Assembly: GCA_046733355.1 (NCBI GenBank)
Contig: JBKPOZ010000017.1
Coordinates: forward strand, 31,722 to 95,721
Direction of reading: 5' to 3'
DNA: 64,000 nucleotides
Source: VAZQ01 sp046733355
GTDB lineage: Bacteria; Pseudomonadota; Alphaproteobacteria; Rhizobiales; Xanthobacteraceae
Part shown: piece after piece, positions 1-7,481 of the stretch
How positions within the stretch are numbered: position 1 is the stretch's first letter
How the letters are laid out: each line of letters starts with the position of its first letter
The notes under the pieces: model-generated
Databases searched by the model: none
What the model saw: the letters and a program-made list of their open reading frames with translations, nothing else
What the model was told of the DNA's origin: nothing
Position numbers and translations under genes: made by a program

Positions 1-1284
1 CTGCTCAAGGAACGCTTCAACAGCTTCCCCTCGCCCAGCCGCGCCTGCGTCGATGCGGTGCGCCGGGGCCTGCGCTATTCGCGTTTCGCGCAGGATTATC
101 TTGCCGACTGGCTCTACCACCACGGCGCGATCAGCGGCAACGGACACACCCTGCGCGGCGGCTATCCGCATACCATGCTCAACCCGAAATTCGACGCGCT
201 CGAGCTCAGGACCGGAGACATTCTGATCGCGCGGGGTACCGCGGTCGTTTCCTCCATCATTGCGCGGCTGGGCGACGAGGAAGGGGATTTCTCGCATCTC
301 GCCATCGTCAGCGAGGACGTGCACGGCAAGAAATACGTCGTGGAATCCCTGATCCAGACGGGCACCATCATCACCCCGCTCGAGAAGTTCCTGTCCGAGA
401 CGGAAGGACGCCTGGTGGTGCTACGCTACAAGGACCACGCGCTGGCCGCGCGCCCGGCCCGCGCCATCATTCATCGCGCCGCGCAGGCGCTCGCGCACGG
501 CGCCGCCATTCCCTACGACTACGCGGTCGACAGCAGCGAACGCTATTACATCTATTGTGCCGAGCTCATGGAATATGCGTTCGAGCTCGCCTCCGACGGC
601 CGCGTGCGCGTGCCGCGCCACCGCACCTCGCTGCGTCACCTGCAGCGCACGCCATTCCTGCATGAGGTCGGCATCTATGTATCGGATGTCACCACGCCGC
701 AGGATACCGAGCTCGAGCCGCGCTTCGACATCGTTGCGGAATACGTCAACATCCCGAAACTGCGCAGCGTGCGGCTGCAGAATGCAGCAGTTACCGCCAT
801 GCTCGGCTGGTTCGTGCACGGCTATGATTTCGTTCCCGACGCGCAATCGGCGACGATCGTGCGTGTGCTCGTCACCGCGATTCGCCTGGGGCTTCTCGGC
901 AATATGTTCACCCAACGCCATGTGCCCGAAAACGCCGTGCTCGCATGGTACAGGGCGCGCACGGTGGTCAATCTGCTCAATCAGGTCGCAACCCAGATCG
1001 ACGCGCAATACAACCGCAGATACGGCTATTCGCCGACATTCCGCGAGCTGCTGGTCGGGCTCGAGCGCTTTCGTCACGACGACTGCATCGCGCTGCGCAC
1101 GCCCGTGGCGCTACGCCGGCATCCGGTGACCCTGCACCAGCATCTCAATGTGCCAAGCCGGCTATGCCCCCTGCATCTTCCGATCGGCCGCGATGCGGAC
1201 GGCGAAACCTCGCCGGGGGACGACCAGATCTCGTCCGCCTATCAAGGCGAGAGCAAAAGTAAGCTCACGTATCTGGCGCAATAA
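1..1284 (+). CDS. YiiX-type permuted papain-like hydrolase (5' partial)
   Basis: The frame is open from the first base, so the start lies upstream of the window; GTG at 58 is the first possible start inside but the codons before it read as coding. The visible 427 residues contain a circularly permuted NlpC/P60 (YiiX/YebB-like) fold: a 'GDILIARG' strand, the catalytic His in F-S-H-L (codon 295-297), an acidic residue in V-V-E-S and the nucleophile Cys in I-Y-C-A-E (codon 556-558). His before Cys is the order that marks the permuted group. Family members are thiol hydrolases or acyltransferases acting on peptides or lipids; the substrate here is unknown. About 200 C-terminal residues match nothing I recognise. 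Confidence 0.75.
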   Translation: MLKERFNSFPSPSRACVDAVRRGLRYSRFAQDYLADWLYHHGAISGNGHTLRGGYPHTMLNPKFDALELRTGDILIARGTAVVSSIIARLGDEEGDFSHLAIVSEDVHGKKYVVESLIQTGTIITPLEKFLSETEGRLVVLRYKDHALAARPARAIIHRAAQALAHGAAIPYDYAVDSSERYYIYCAELMEYAFELASDGRVRVPRHRTSLRHLQRTPFLHEVGIYVSDVTTPQDTELEPRFDIVAEYVNIPKLRSVRLQNAAVTAMLGWFVHGYDFVPDAQSATIVRVLVTAIRLGLLGNMFTQRHVPENAVLAWYRARTVVNLLNQVATQIDAQYNRRYGYSPTFRELLVGLERFRHDDCIALRTPVALRRHPVTLHQHLNVPSRLCPLHLPIGRDADGETSPGDDQISSAYQGESKSKLTYLAQ

Positions 1285-1371
1285 TCCGCACCGCTGTCCT
1301 GCCCTGCTTTCTTCCGAACAGCGAAAAAAGCGAGTAACCTCGACCGATCGTTGTGATCAGTGAGGTGCCGC

Positions 1372-1665
1372 ATGCCTACATTCATCCTTTCGCTCGGCTG
1401 GACCGAGCAAGGCATCCGCTCCGTGAAGGACGCGCCCAATCGCGGCAAGACCGCGCACGAGCTCGCAAAAAAATGCGGGGTTCAGATCAAACAGCTCTAC
1501 CTGACCTCGGGAGACTACGACTTCGTGGTGATCGCGGAAGCACCGAGCGGCGACAATGTAGCGAAGTTTGCCATGGCGATCGGCGCGCTCGGCTTCGTGC
1601 GTACGCGCACCGCCATGGCATGGTCGGAGTCCGAGTACCACAAGCTGGTTTCCGATCTGCCGTAG
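1372..1665 (+). CDS. GYD domain protein
   Basis: This 97-residue soluble protein matches the GYD-domain family, small proteins of unknown function common in soil proteobacteria. The hallmark G-D-Y-D-F-V-V block is at residues 47-53, followed by a helix and a strand ending in 'RTRTAMAW'. ATG 1372 is preceded by GAGGTG about six bases upstream. An in-frame GTG at 1360 would add four residues but lacks a ribosome binding site. It stands alone between the YiiX-like gene and the convergent caspase-fold gene. No catalytic residues can be named. Confidence 0.85.
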   Translation: MPTFILSLGWTEQGIRSVKDAPNRGKTAHELAKKCGVQIKQLYLTSGDYDFVVIAEAPSGDNVAKFAMAIGALGFVRTRTAMAWSESEYHKLVSDLP

Positions 1666-1715
1666 CGAAGTGACGACAACCAGTCCGCGAATACCCGCTC
1701 CCAAGCGTAACCAAA

Positions 1716-1750
1716 GTGGTGGATGCGCGGATCAAGTCCGCGCATGACAC
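1716..1750. repeat. Short palindromic repeat (REP-like, type F)
   Basis: Nine-base arms ATGCGCGGA (1723-1731) and TCCGCGCAT (1737-1745) flank the loop TCAAG, inside a GTGGTGG...GACAC frame. This resembles the dispersed 'GGATGGCCGGGTCAAG' extragenic palindrome of Rhizobiales (recalled, not searched). It lies between two convergent genes, where it could also end transcription, although no T-run follows. Confidence 0.6.
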
Positions 1751-1777
1751 GCGTTTAGCTTCGCCGTTGCGAAGCGA

Positions 1778-4207
1778 CTACTTGCAGGTCGGCTGACCGT
1801 TTACGACCGCGGCAGTTTTCCCGGGCGGACAGCCCTTCGGCGCAGGCGGTGGAGCAGGCCTTGCGGCTGCCGCTGCGGGAGCCGGCGGCGCAGCCGGCTT
1901 CGGCGGTGCGGCTGCCGGCGGTGGCGGGGGTGGAGGAGGCCTGACCATTGCAGCCGGCGGTGGAGGCGGCGCAGCGGGCGGCTTGGGCGGCGCCGCTGCC
2001 GGCGGTGGCGGCGGTGGAGTAGGCCTGACCATCGCAGCCGGCGGTGGAGGGGGCGCAGCGGGTGGCTTGGGCGGCGCGGCGGCCACGGGTGGTTTTGGCG
2101 GCGCAGGAGGAGGTGGCGGCTTTGCAGCGGCCGGCGGAGGCACCGCAGTGTGCTTCGGTCCAGGAGTTTCCGGTGATCCAGCCCCGGGCGGTGTTGCGGC
2201 CGCCGGCGGCGTGGCCGCGGGCGGCGCGCCGGATGGAGACGTGGTGCTTGCCGTCGGCGTTTGGGGCGTCGGGGGCTTTCCGCCTGCGGGCGGGGTCTGC
2301 TTGGCGTTGCCGCGAGGAGTCGGCTTCGTGCCTGGCGCCGGGGGCGTGCCAGCTGCGGGCGGTGCAGCCGGGGTCGTCGACGCTGTCCCTGCCGGAGGCG
2401 TGCCTGGCTTGGTGCTCCCAGTGCCTGCGGGTGGCGTGACTGCCGCGGATGGAGGTGTCGTCGGGAGCTTGGCGCCGGGCGGCAGCGGTTTTCCTTGCGT
2501 GCCCGGCAGCGCCTGTCCCGGTTGCGCCGGTGTGGTTGTAGCGGTCGCACCAGCGGCGGGTGCCCCTGCACCGGGCGCACCTGCGGGCGTTCCCCCTTGA
2601 TTCTGGAGCGTGACCGCCTTGCGCGCGACGGCGGGCGGCAGTGCGGGACCGATCGCCGCGACTGGCGCGGCCGCGGGCGCACCCGGCGCTCCCGGTCTGC
2701 CAGCCTGCGCGGGTGCCGCTGCAGCAACGGGCGGCTGAATGGTCGTGGTCTGGCCCCGCTGGTTGGTCACAGTGACCGTGTTCGTCACGTTGTTCACGAC
2801 GACGGTGTTGTGCACGTTGTTGTAGATGACGTTGTTGGCCGGCGGCGGAGCGACGTAGCGAGGCGGCGATACCCAGACGGGAACGGGGCGGTACACCGGG
2901 ATTGGCAGCACGAACAGCCCGATCGGCGGCGGCGGCGGCGCGAGCACCACGAATTCGGGCGGCGGCGGCGCGAGGAATAAGACGGGCGGCGGTGGCGGCG
3001 GCGCAAAGGCAAACACCGGATCGCTGAACACGAGCACCGGGCGCCGGATGAAGACGATCTCCTCGGGCGGCGGCGGCGGCACGTCGTAGTCGACGACTGC
3101 AAATGTGGGAGGCGGCTCAAACGCAGCAGCGAGGTAGGCGAGCCTGCGATGCGCATCGCCCGCATGTGGCCCTTCCGGATAGCGCCGCAGATAGGACCAA
3201 TAGGCCGGGGGCGTATCGATCAGGCGCGTCCGCCGCCATGTGATCGCTTCGCGCCGCGCCGCGATGATGGCGCGCACGCGCTTGGCCATGGGATCAGCCG
3301 GATAGGCGTCGACGAACTCGACGTAACCATCCAGCGTGTCGCGCTCAAGCGCGAGGGTGTAGGCTTCCTGCGCATCGAGCTCGCGAATGGGGCGCGCGCG
3401 AATAGCGGCAGTCTGCTCGGGCGAGACCGCCGGCGGAGGCGCATCGGCAGCGCGCTCGAAGAATACCACCGAAGCCTCCACTTTCGCCGCGTGCCATGGC
3501 ACCTCGGCACCCTGGGTGAGCTCGTTCACACGCAGCCGCGTGCGTTCGAACACGCCGGCGAGCGGCAAGCCGCCTTCGCGGAGCATCTCGGCAAGCGCCT
3601 GCGCGTACGGTCCGTAGGGACCGGCCCCTTCGGGAGCGACCGTGCCCGGCGCCGCGTTAAACGCGACAACCAGGCCCGGCTCGGGATCGACCAGCGCGAG
3701 CCCTCCGGCAACCGGCGCGCCTGATTTCGCGAAGGGCGTTGCGCGCGCAGCATCAAGCACCACGATGGCGGCCTTGAGCTTCAGCGCGGCGAGGGGACGC
3801 GTGTAATCGGAAAGGCGCAACGCTTCGGCCGGAATGTCGCTGTCGCGCGCGATCTTCGCGTCAATCGGCACGAAATAGTTTTCGCCCTCAAGCTGCAAGC
3901 CGTAGCCGCTCACATAGATGAAGGCGACCGTATCGGGACCGGAGCCCGTAGCTTTTTCGACGAAGTCCCGGAACGCGTGGCGCAAGGAGTCCTGATCGAG
4001 ATCGCGGGCGCCGACCACGTCGAAGCCCGCCGCCTGAAGCGTCTGGGCGATCAGGCCCGCGTCATTCGCAGGCGTCGTGAGCGCCGCGGCCTGGTAGCCG
4101 GCATTTCCCACGACGAGCGCGATTCTTTTTTCGGCATGCGCCGCGCCGGAAGCAACAATGGCGAGAAGCGCTGCAAAACCCGTGATAAGCGTGCGGATGG
4201 ATGACAT
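1778..4207 (-). CDS. Secreted caspase-fold (C14) pseudoenzyme with proline-rich tail
   Basis: The 809-residue protein starts at ATG 4207, which gives a clean signal peptide (residues 1-25, cut near A-H-A); the upstream extension to 4273 would bury it. Residues 27-270 form a peptidase C14 caspase domain ('KRIALVVGNAGY', 'LEGENYFVPID'). The catalytic His of the S-G-H-G motif is Tyr102 (S-G-Y-G) and the catalytic Cys of D-A-C-R is Ala154 (D-A-A-R), so proteolysis is not expected. A repetitive acidic/aromatic linker follows, then Asn/Val/Thr-rich 'NNVIYNNVHNTVVV' and about 300 residues rich in Pro, Ala and Gly. The C-terminus 'GCPPGKTAAVVNGQPTCK' could form a disulfide. Probably a periplasmic or envelope binding or scaffold protein; the function is unknown. 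Confidence 0.85.
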   Translation of the reverse strand: MSSIRTLITGFAALLAIVASGAAHAEKRIALVVGNAGYQAAALTTPANDAGLIAQTLQAAGFDVVGARDLDQDSLRHAFRDFVEKATGSGPDTVAFIYVSGYGLQLEGENYFVPIDAKIARDSDIPAEALRLSDYTRPLAALKLKAAIVVLDAARATPFAKSGAPVAGGLALVDPEPGLVVAFNAAPGTVAPEGAGPYGPYAQALAEMLREGGLPLAGVFERTRLRVNELTQGAEVPWHAAKVEASVVFFERAADAPPPAVSPEQTAAIRARPIRELDAQEAYTLALERDTLDGYVEFVDAYPADPMAKRVRAIIAARREAITWRRTRLIDTPPAYWSYLRRYPEGPHAGDAHRRLAYLAAAFEPPPTFAVVDYDVPPPPPEEIVFIRRPVLVFSDPVFAFAPPPPPPVLFLAPPPPEFVVLAPPPPPIGLFVLPIPVYRPVPVWVSPPRYVAPPPANNVIYNNVHNTVVVNNVTNTVTVTNQRGQTTTIQPPVAAAAPAQAGRPGAPGAPAAAPVAAIGPALPPAVARKAVTLQNQGGTPAGAPGAGAPAAGATATTTPAQPGQALPGTQGKPLPPGAKLPTTPPSAAVTPPAGTGSTKPGTPPAGTASTTPAAPPAAGTPPAPGTKPTPRGNAKQTPPAGGKPPTPQTPTASTTSPSGAPPAATPPAAATPPGAGSPETPGPKHTAVPPPAAAKPPPPPAPPKPPVAAAPPKPPAAPPPPPAAMVRPTPPPPPPAAAPPKPPAAPPPPPAAMVRPPPPPPPPAAAPPKPAAPPAPAAAAARPAPPPAPKGCPPGKTAAVVNGQPTCK
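1905..2072 (-). repeat. 84-bp tandem repeat in the proline-rich tail
   Basis: Two head-to-tail copies with an 84-base period (CTGACCAT at 1941 and again at 2025; GCTGCCGGCG at 1911 and 1995) encode two 28-residue units of the type 'KPPAAPPPPPAAMVRP', differing by a single residue (Thr versus Pro). The near-identity of the copies points to recent duplication or slippage. Degenerate GGCGGTGG runs continue on both sides. Confidence 0.85.
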
Positions 4208-4368
4208 AGGGCCCCCAAGTGCAAGAAGGCGTAGCGACTGCGGCCAGTACACCGCATTGGCGCTGAACGGCATCTGAATAAAAAGGCCAAGACTAAGGCG
4301 CTCTCAAGACGCCAAAGTTCCCTTTACTCGCTGTCGGGACTGGCCTTGGCGCGCCGTATTGGCCGATG

Positions 4369-5742
4369 TCACACCGCCTCTACGGCAGCGGCTTGAGTCA
4401 TACGAGGTGCAAACGCCTGCTCCATTTCACGCCTGATCCTGACGGCGTGATCGGTCGTATCGGCCGCAACATCGCTCCATCGCAGGCACTCGCCTTCGGC
4501 AATATCGCATTTGAGCGTGACTCCGTGGGCGAGCCCAAGCGGCAGCAGTTTTGCGGCAAGCGAACGCTCCGCCGGCACCTGCTTGCCCCAGACGCAGAAG
4601 CCACCCTCGCCGTCGAGCACTTCGCCGGCCTTGAGCGCTCGCTTTGCGGTGGCGACCACATCGGAGTGGAATGCAACGGGCGCGCCGGTCGGCTCTTTGC
4701 GCAACGCTGCCGATGCGACGGAGATGCCGAGCTCAAGCCCGATCATGTGGATCGGGCGATAAAGCGCGGCATAGTGCCCGCTCTTGTCCGACAGCATCGC
4801 GTATTCCGTAAAGCAGCGCCGGGCATAATCGGTGTCCCCCTCGAACACCACATAGGTCCCGAGCGCGAGGTGGTGCGGCACGTCGCGGCCATCGCGATAG
4901 ACCGAGGACGTCACTTCCGTCACCCCGGCTTTCTCCAGCGAGCCGCCGGCTGATCGCGGCTTGCAGATCTCGGCAAGCTCGAACCTGCTCGCGGGTGGAA
5001 AACCAAGCCCCTCGCTTTGCGGCACAAGGCCCGTTGCATTGCACACTGCCGTCATCTCGATGCCGGACTTCGTGCCGTCGACGAAGCTGTTGAACATTTT
5101 TGGATTGATCGATCCACGATCAACGATGCGCAGATATTTGTCGAGAATTTCCCAGACTGTGTCCGGCGTCGAACGATGATAGTGCGGCTCGTAACGCGTG
5201 CCTTTGCCTGCGGCGACGACCTTGAATCCGCAAGAGCGCGCCCAATCGACGTGATCGCAGATGAGCGCGGGCTGATCGCCCCAGGCGAGGCTGTAGACCA
5301 CGCCCGCCGCCCGGGCCTTGCGGGCGAGCAATGGACCTGCGAGCGCATCGGCCTCGACGTTGACCATGACGATGTGCTTGCCCTGGCCGATTGCCGCGAG
5401 CGCATGCCGAATGCCGGCGCCCGGAATGCCGGTTGCCTCGACGACCACCTCAATTTCAGGAAATGCGATCAGCGCGTCGGCATCGGCATCGACATGCGTG
5501 CGGCCGCTCTCATACGCGTCGGCGATGGACTTTGCGCGGGTCGCCTGCTCAGGCCAACCGGCGATGCACAACTGCTTTTTTGCGCGCGCAACGTCGAGAT
5601 CGGCGACGGCAACGATATGGAGCCCGCGCGTGAGGCGCGCCTGCGCAAGGAACATGGTGCCGAACTTTCCGGCGCCTATCAGACCGACGGCCACCGGCCG
5701 GCCCGCAACTTCGCGCTGGAGCAGCATGGCATGAAGACTCAT
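4369..5742 (-). CDS. NAD(P)-dependent oxidoreductase with C-terminal SAF domain
   Basis: The 457-residue protein has an N-terminal Rossmann fold with G-L-I-G-A-G-K-F-G at residues 20-28, a homoserine-dehydrogenase-like middle ('VVVEATGIPGAG', 'VNVEAD') and a C-terminal SAF-type segment (about residues 360-430, 'ALKAGEVLDGEGGFCVWG'). Proteins with this order are annotated as Gfo/Idh- or homoserine-DH-like oxidoreductases; some are placed in sugar-acid catabolism, but the substrate cannot be read from the sequence. ATG 5742 is chosen over an upstream start at 5820 because GGATC lies just before it and the Rossmann motif then falls near the N-terminus. No pathway genes flank it. Confidence 0.8.
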   Translation of the reverse strand: MSLHAMLLQREVAGRPVAVGLIGAGKFGTMFLAQARLTRGLHIVAVADLDVARAKKQLCIAGWPEQATRAKSIADAYESGRTHVDADADALIAFPEIEVVVEATGIPGAGIRHALAAIGQGKHIVMVNVEADALAGPLLARKARAAGVVYSLAWGDQPALICDHVDWARSCGFKVVAAGKGTRYEPHYHRSTPDTVWEILDKYLRIVDRGSINPKMFNSFVDGTKSGIEMTAVCNATGLVPQSEGLGFPPASRFELAEICKPRSAGGSLEKAGVTEVTSSVYRDGRDVPHHLALGTYVVFEGDTDYARRCFTEYAMLSDKSGHYAALYRPIHMIGLELGISVASAALRKEPTGAPVAFHSDVVATAKRALKAGEVLDGEGGFCVWGKQVPAERSLAAKLLPLGLAHGVTLKCDIAEGECLRWSDVAADTTDHAVRIRREMEQAFAPRMTQAAAVEAV

Positions 5743-5841
5743 GCGCGATCCTTGTTTGAAGCGGAGCGTGTTAAACGGGTTGACAACCGAAGCGATTAGC
5801 AGCTTCGAAGCGCGGTGCAAGAGCCCGCGTGCGCGCAGCGG

Positions 5842-6381
5842 CTATTGGCAAACTGCGCGGGTTACAAAGATCTCGCTGGCACAATCCGAGCTGTTTGGAG
5901 AGCGTCCCTCAAGCAGGAAACGCCCGGAACATTTCTGCTCGGTTTTGCTGTCCACAACCTTGCCGGTCTGGAAACCCTTTCCGCGACAAAGCGACGTGGC
6001 TGCCGCCTGGCAGTCGGGAGCGCCGTTTGCCGCGACAGGGCAGCGCTCCTGGGCCGTGAACATGCGCGCATTCGGCAATGCGACCACTGCTCCGGTGACC
6101 CCCTTGGTGGTTTCCTGCGCTTGCCTCCCGAGCTGCTCAAGGCGCTCCTGGGCACCTTGCACGCCCGATTTGATCCCGCTCGCCCCCTCCTGCAGCCAGC
6201 GCCCGACTGCGTCAATGAAGCCCGGCGGCGATGCAGGTTGATTAGCCGCTTGCGGGGGCGCAGCGGGCTGGGGTTCTTCTGCGTGCGCACACAGCGTCAC
6301 GAGCACGGCGCACGCGCCGAGCGCGATGCGCGCCGCCAGGCCTGCGCGGCGATGCAATTGACGTGCTGGAACTTTGTTCAT
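5842..6381 (-). CDS. Hypothetical secreted Cys-rich protein
   Basis: I do not recognise a named family. The 179-residue product begins with a basic stretch and a hydrophobic segment ('LAARIALGACAVLVTLCAHA') that reads as a signal peptide cut at A-H-A. An Ala/Pro/Gln linker follows, then a helical segment ('GIKSGVQGAQERLEQLGRQ') and a C-terminal half with six Cys residues, which could form three disulfides in the periplasm. ATG 6381 follows GGGG; GTG 6399 is an alternative adding six residues. It lies 75 bases downstream of the yqaA-like gene on the same strand. Confidence 0.7.
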   Translation of the reverse strand: MNKVPARQLHRRAGLAARIALGACAVLVTLCAHAEEPQPAAPPQAANQPASPPGFIDAVGRWLQEGASGIKSGVQGAQERLEQLGRQAQETTKGVTGAVVALPNARMFTAQERCPVAANGAPDCQAAATSLCRGKGFQTGKVVDSKTEQKCSGRFLLEGRSPNSSDCASEIFVTRAVCQ

Positions 6382-6456
6382 TGCCCCGAATGCTTTCACA
6401 AATTGCGCGGGGCAGGTGGCGAAATTGAGGAATCGTGGAACCTGAAGATGGCGGAA

Positions 6457-7038
6457 CTAAAAGAAATAGAGCGCGGCAACAATGCCGGCAACGAGCAGGA
6501 TCAGCGCCAGCGTTGCCCAGAATTCCAGCCGCTCCTCGAGAATCTTGCGCGCCCGTACACCGTAGCGATTGAGCAAAAACGCGACAGCGTAAAAGCGCAT
6601 GCCCCGCGCGACAAAGGAGAGCAGGACGAACGCGACCAGGTTGTAGCCGGCGAAACCGGAAACGATCGTTACGAGCTTGTAGGGGATCGGGGTGAGCCCT
6701 TTGATCAGGATGATCCACGTGCCCCAATAGGCATAGGCCTGGCGGAACGCCTCAGCCTTGCCGCCGAGGCCGTAGAGATTGATCAGCCACAACCCGACCG
6801 AGTCATAGAGAAGCGCACCGATCGCATAGCCGAGAACACCGCCGGCGACAGACGTGAGGGTGCACACGGTGGCAAAGAACCACGCCTTGTCCGGGCGCGC
6901 GAGCGCCATGGGGATGAGCATGGCATCCGGCGGAATGGGAAAGAACGAGCTCTCAACAAACGAGACCAGGCCCAACAGCCAGGTCGCGTACGGCTTGTCG
7001 GCGGCCGCAATACACCAGTTGTACAGGCGGCGCAGCAT
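6457..7038 (-). CDS. YqaA family membrane protein (DedA/SNARE-associated)
   Basis: This 193-residue inner membrane protein has four to five hydrophobic segments. It carries the YqaA/DedA signature region: 'FVESSFFPIPPDAMLIPMAL' near residue 27 and a 'KGLTPIPYKLVTIVSGFAGYNL' re-entrant segment near residue 113, with conserved Glu, Pro and Lys. DedA-superfamily proteins act in lipid carrier flipping and envelope homeostasis; a specific role for YqaA is not established. It sits 9 bases downstream of hisE, so the two are probably co-transcribed. Confidence 0.88.
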   Translation of the reverse strand: MLRRLYNWCIAAADKPYATWLLGLVSFVESSFFPIPPDAMLIPMALARPDKAWFFATVCTLTSVAGGVLGYAIGALLYDSVGLWLINLYGLGGKAEAFRQAYAYWGTWIILIKGLTPIPYKLVTIVSGFAGYNLVAFVLLSFVARGMRFYAVAFLLNRYGVRARKILEERLEFWATLALILLVAGIVAALYFF

Positions 7039-7047
7039 CCGTTGTTG

Positions 7048-7428
7048 TTAGTGGCGCTTGCGCTGGCGCCGACGCTCGAGCGCCACGACCTTGCGCCGTG
7101 CCGCCGGCGCGAGGGCGACCTTGGGCAGCTTCTCGGCGATCCCGAAAAGGCGCTCGCGGCGCTCCATTTCGGCCCATACCTCGTCCGGATGTACGCCCGA
7201 TGCCGCCCACACCACCACCAGGTGATAGAGGAGATCGGCGCTCTCGCGGATTACCGCATCGCTGTCGCCGTGCACGGCGTCGATCACGACTTCCACCGCC
7301 TCCTCGGCCAGTTTTTTGGAGACCTTGCCGAGTCCCGCCTGCAGCAGGCGCGCGGTTCGCGACGCGGCAGGATCGCCGCCGCGCGCGGCCAGCACGGCGC
7401 GGTAAAGCCGCATGAGCGAATCACTCAT
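7048..7428 (-). CDS. hisE: Phosphoribosyl-ATP pyrophosphatase HisE
   Basis: HisE hydrolyses phosphoribosyl-ATP to phosphoribosyl-AMP, the second step of histidine synthesis, in the cytosol. The 126-residue protein has the MazG-like helices with K-L-A-E-E-A-V-E and E-S-A-D-L-L-Y-H-L, the metal-binding Glu/Asp cluster, and a Lys/Arg-rich C-terminus. ATG 7428 is used because the family starts just before 'LYRAVLAARGGDP'; a longer frame runs back over the putA stop. It is 53 bases downstream of putA, not in a his cluster. Confidence 0.93.
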   Translation of the reverse strand: MSDSLMRLYRAVLAARGGDPAASRTARLLQAGLGKVSKKLAEEAVEVVIDAVHGDSDAVIRESADLLYHLVVVWAASGVHPDEVWAEMERRERLFGIAEKLPKVALAPAARRKVVALERRRQRKRH

Positions 7429-7481
7429 GGCCGTACCATACGCCAAGCGGCGAGAATGTGTGATCTGAAAATAGGCAGTGC

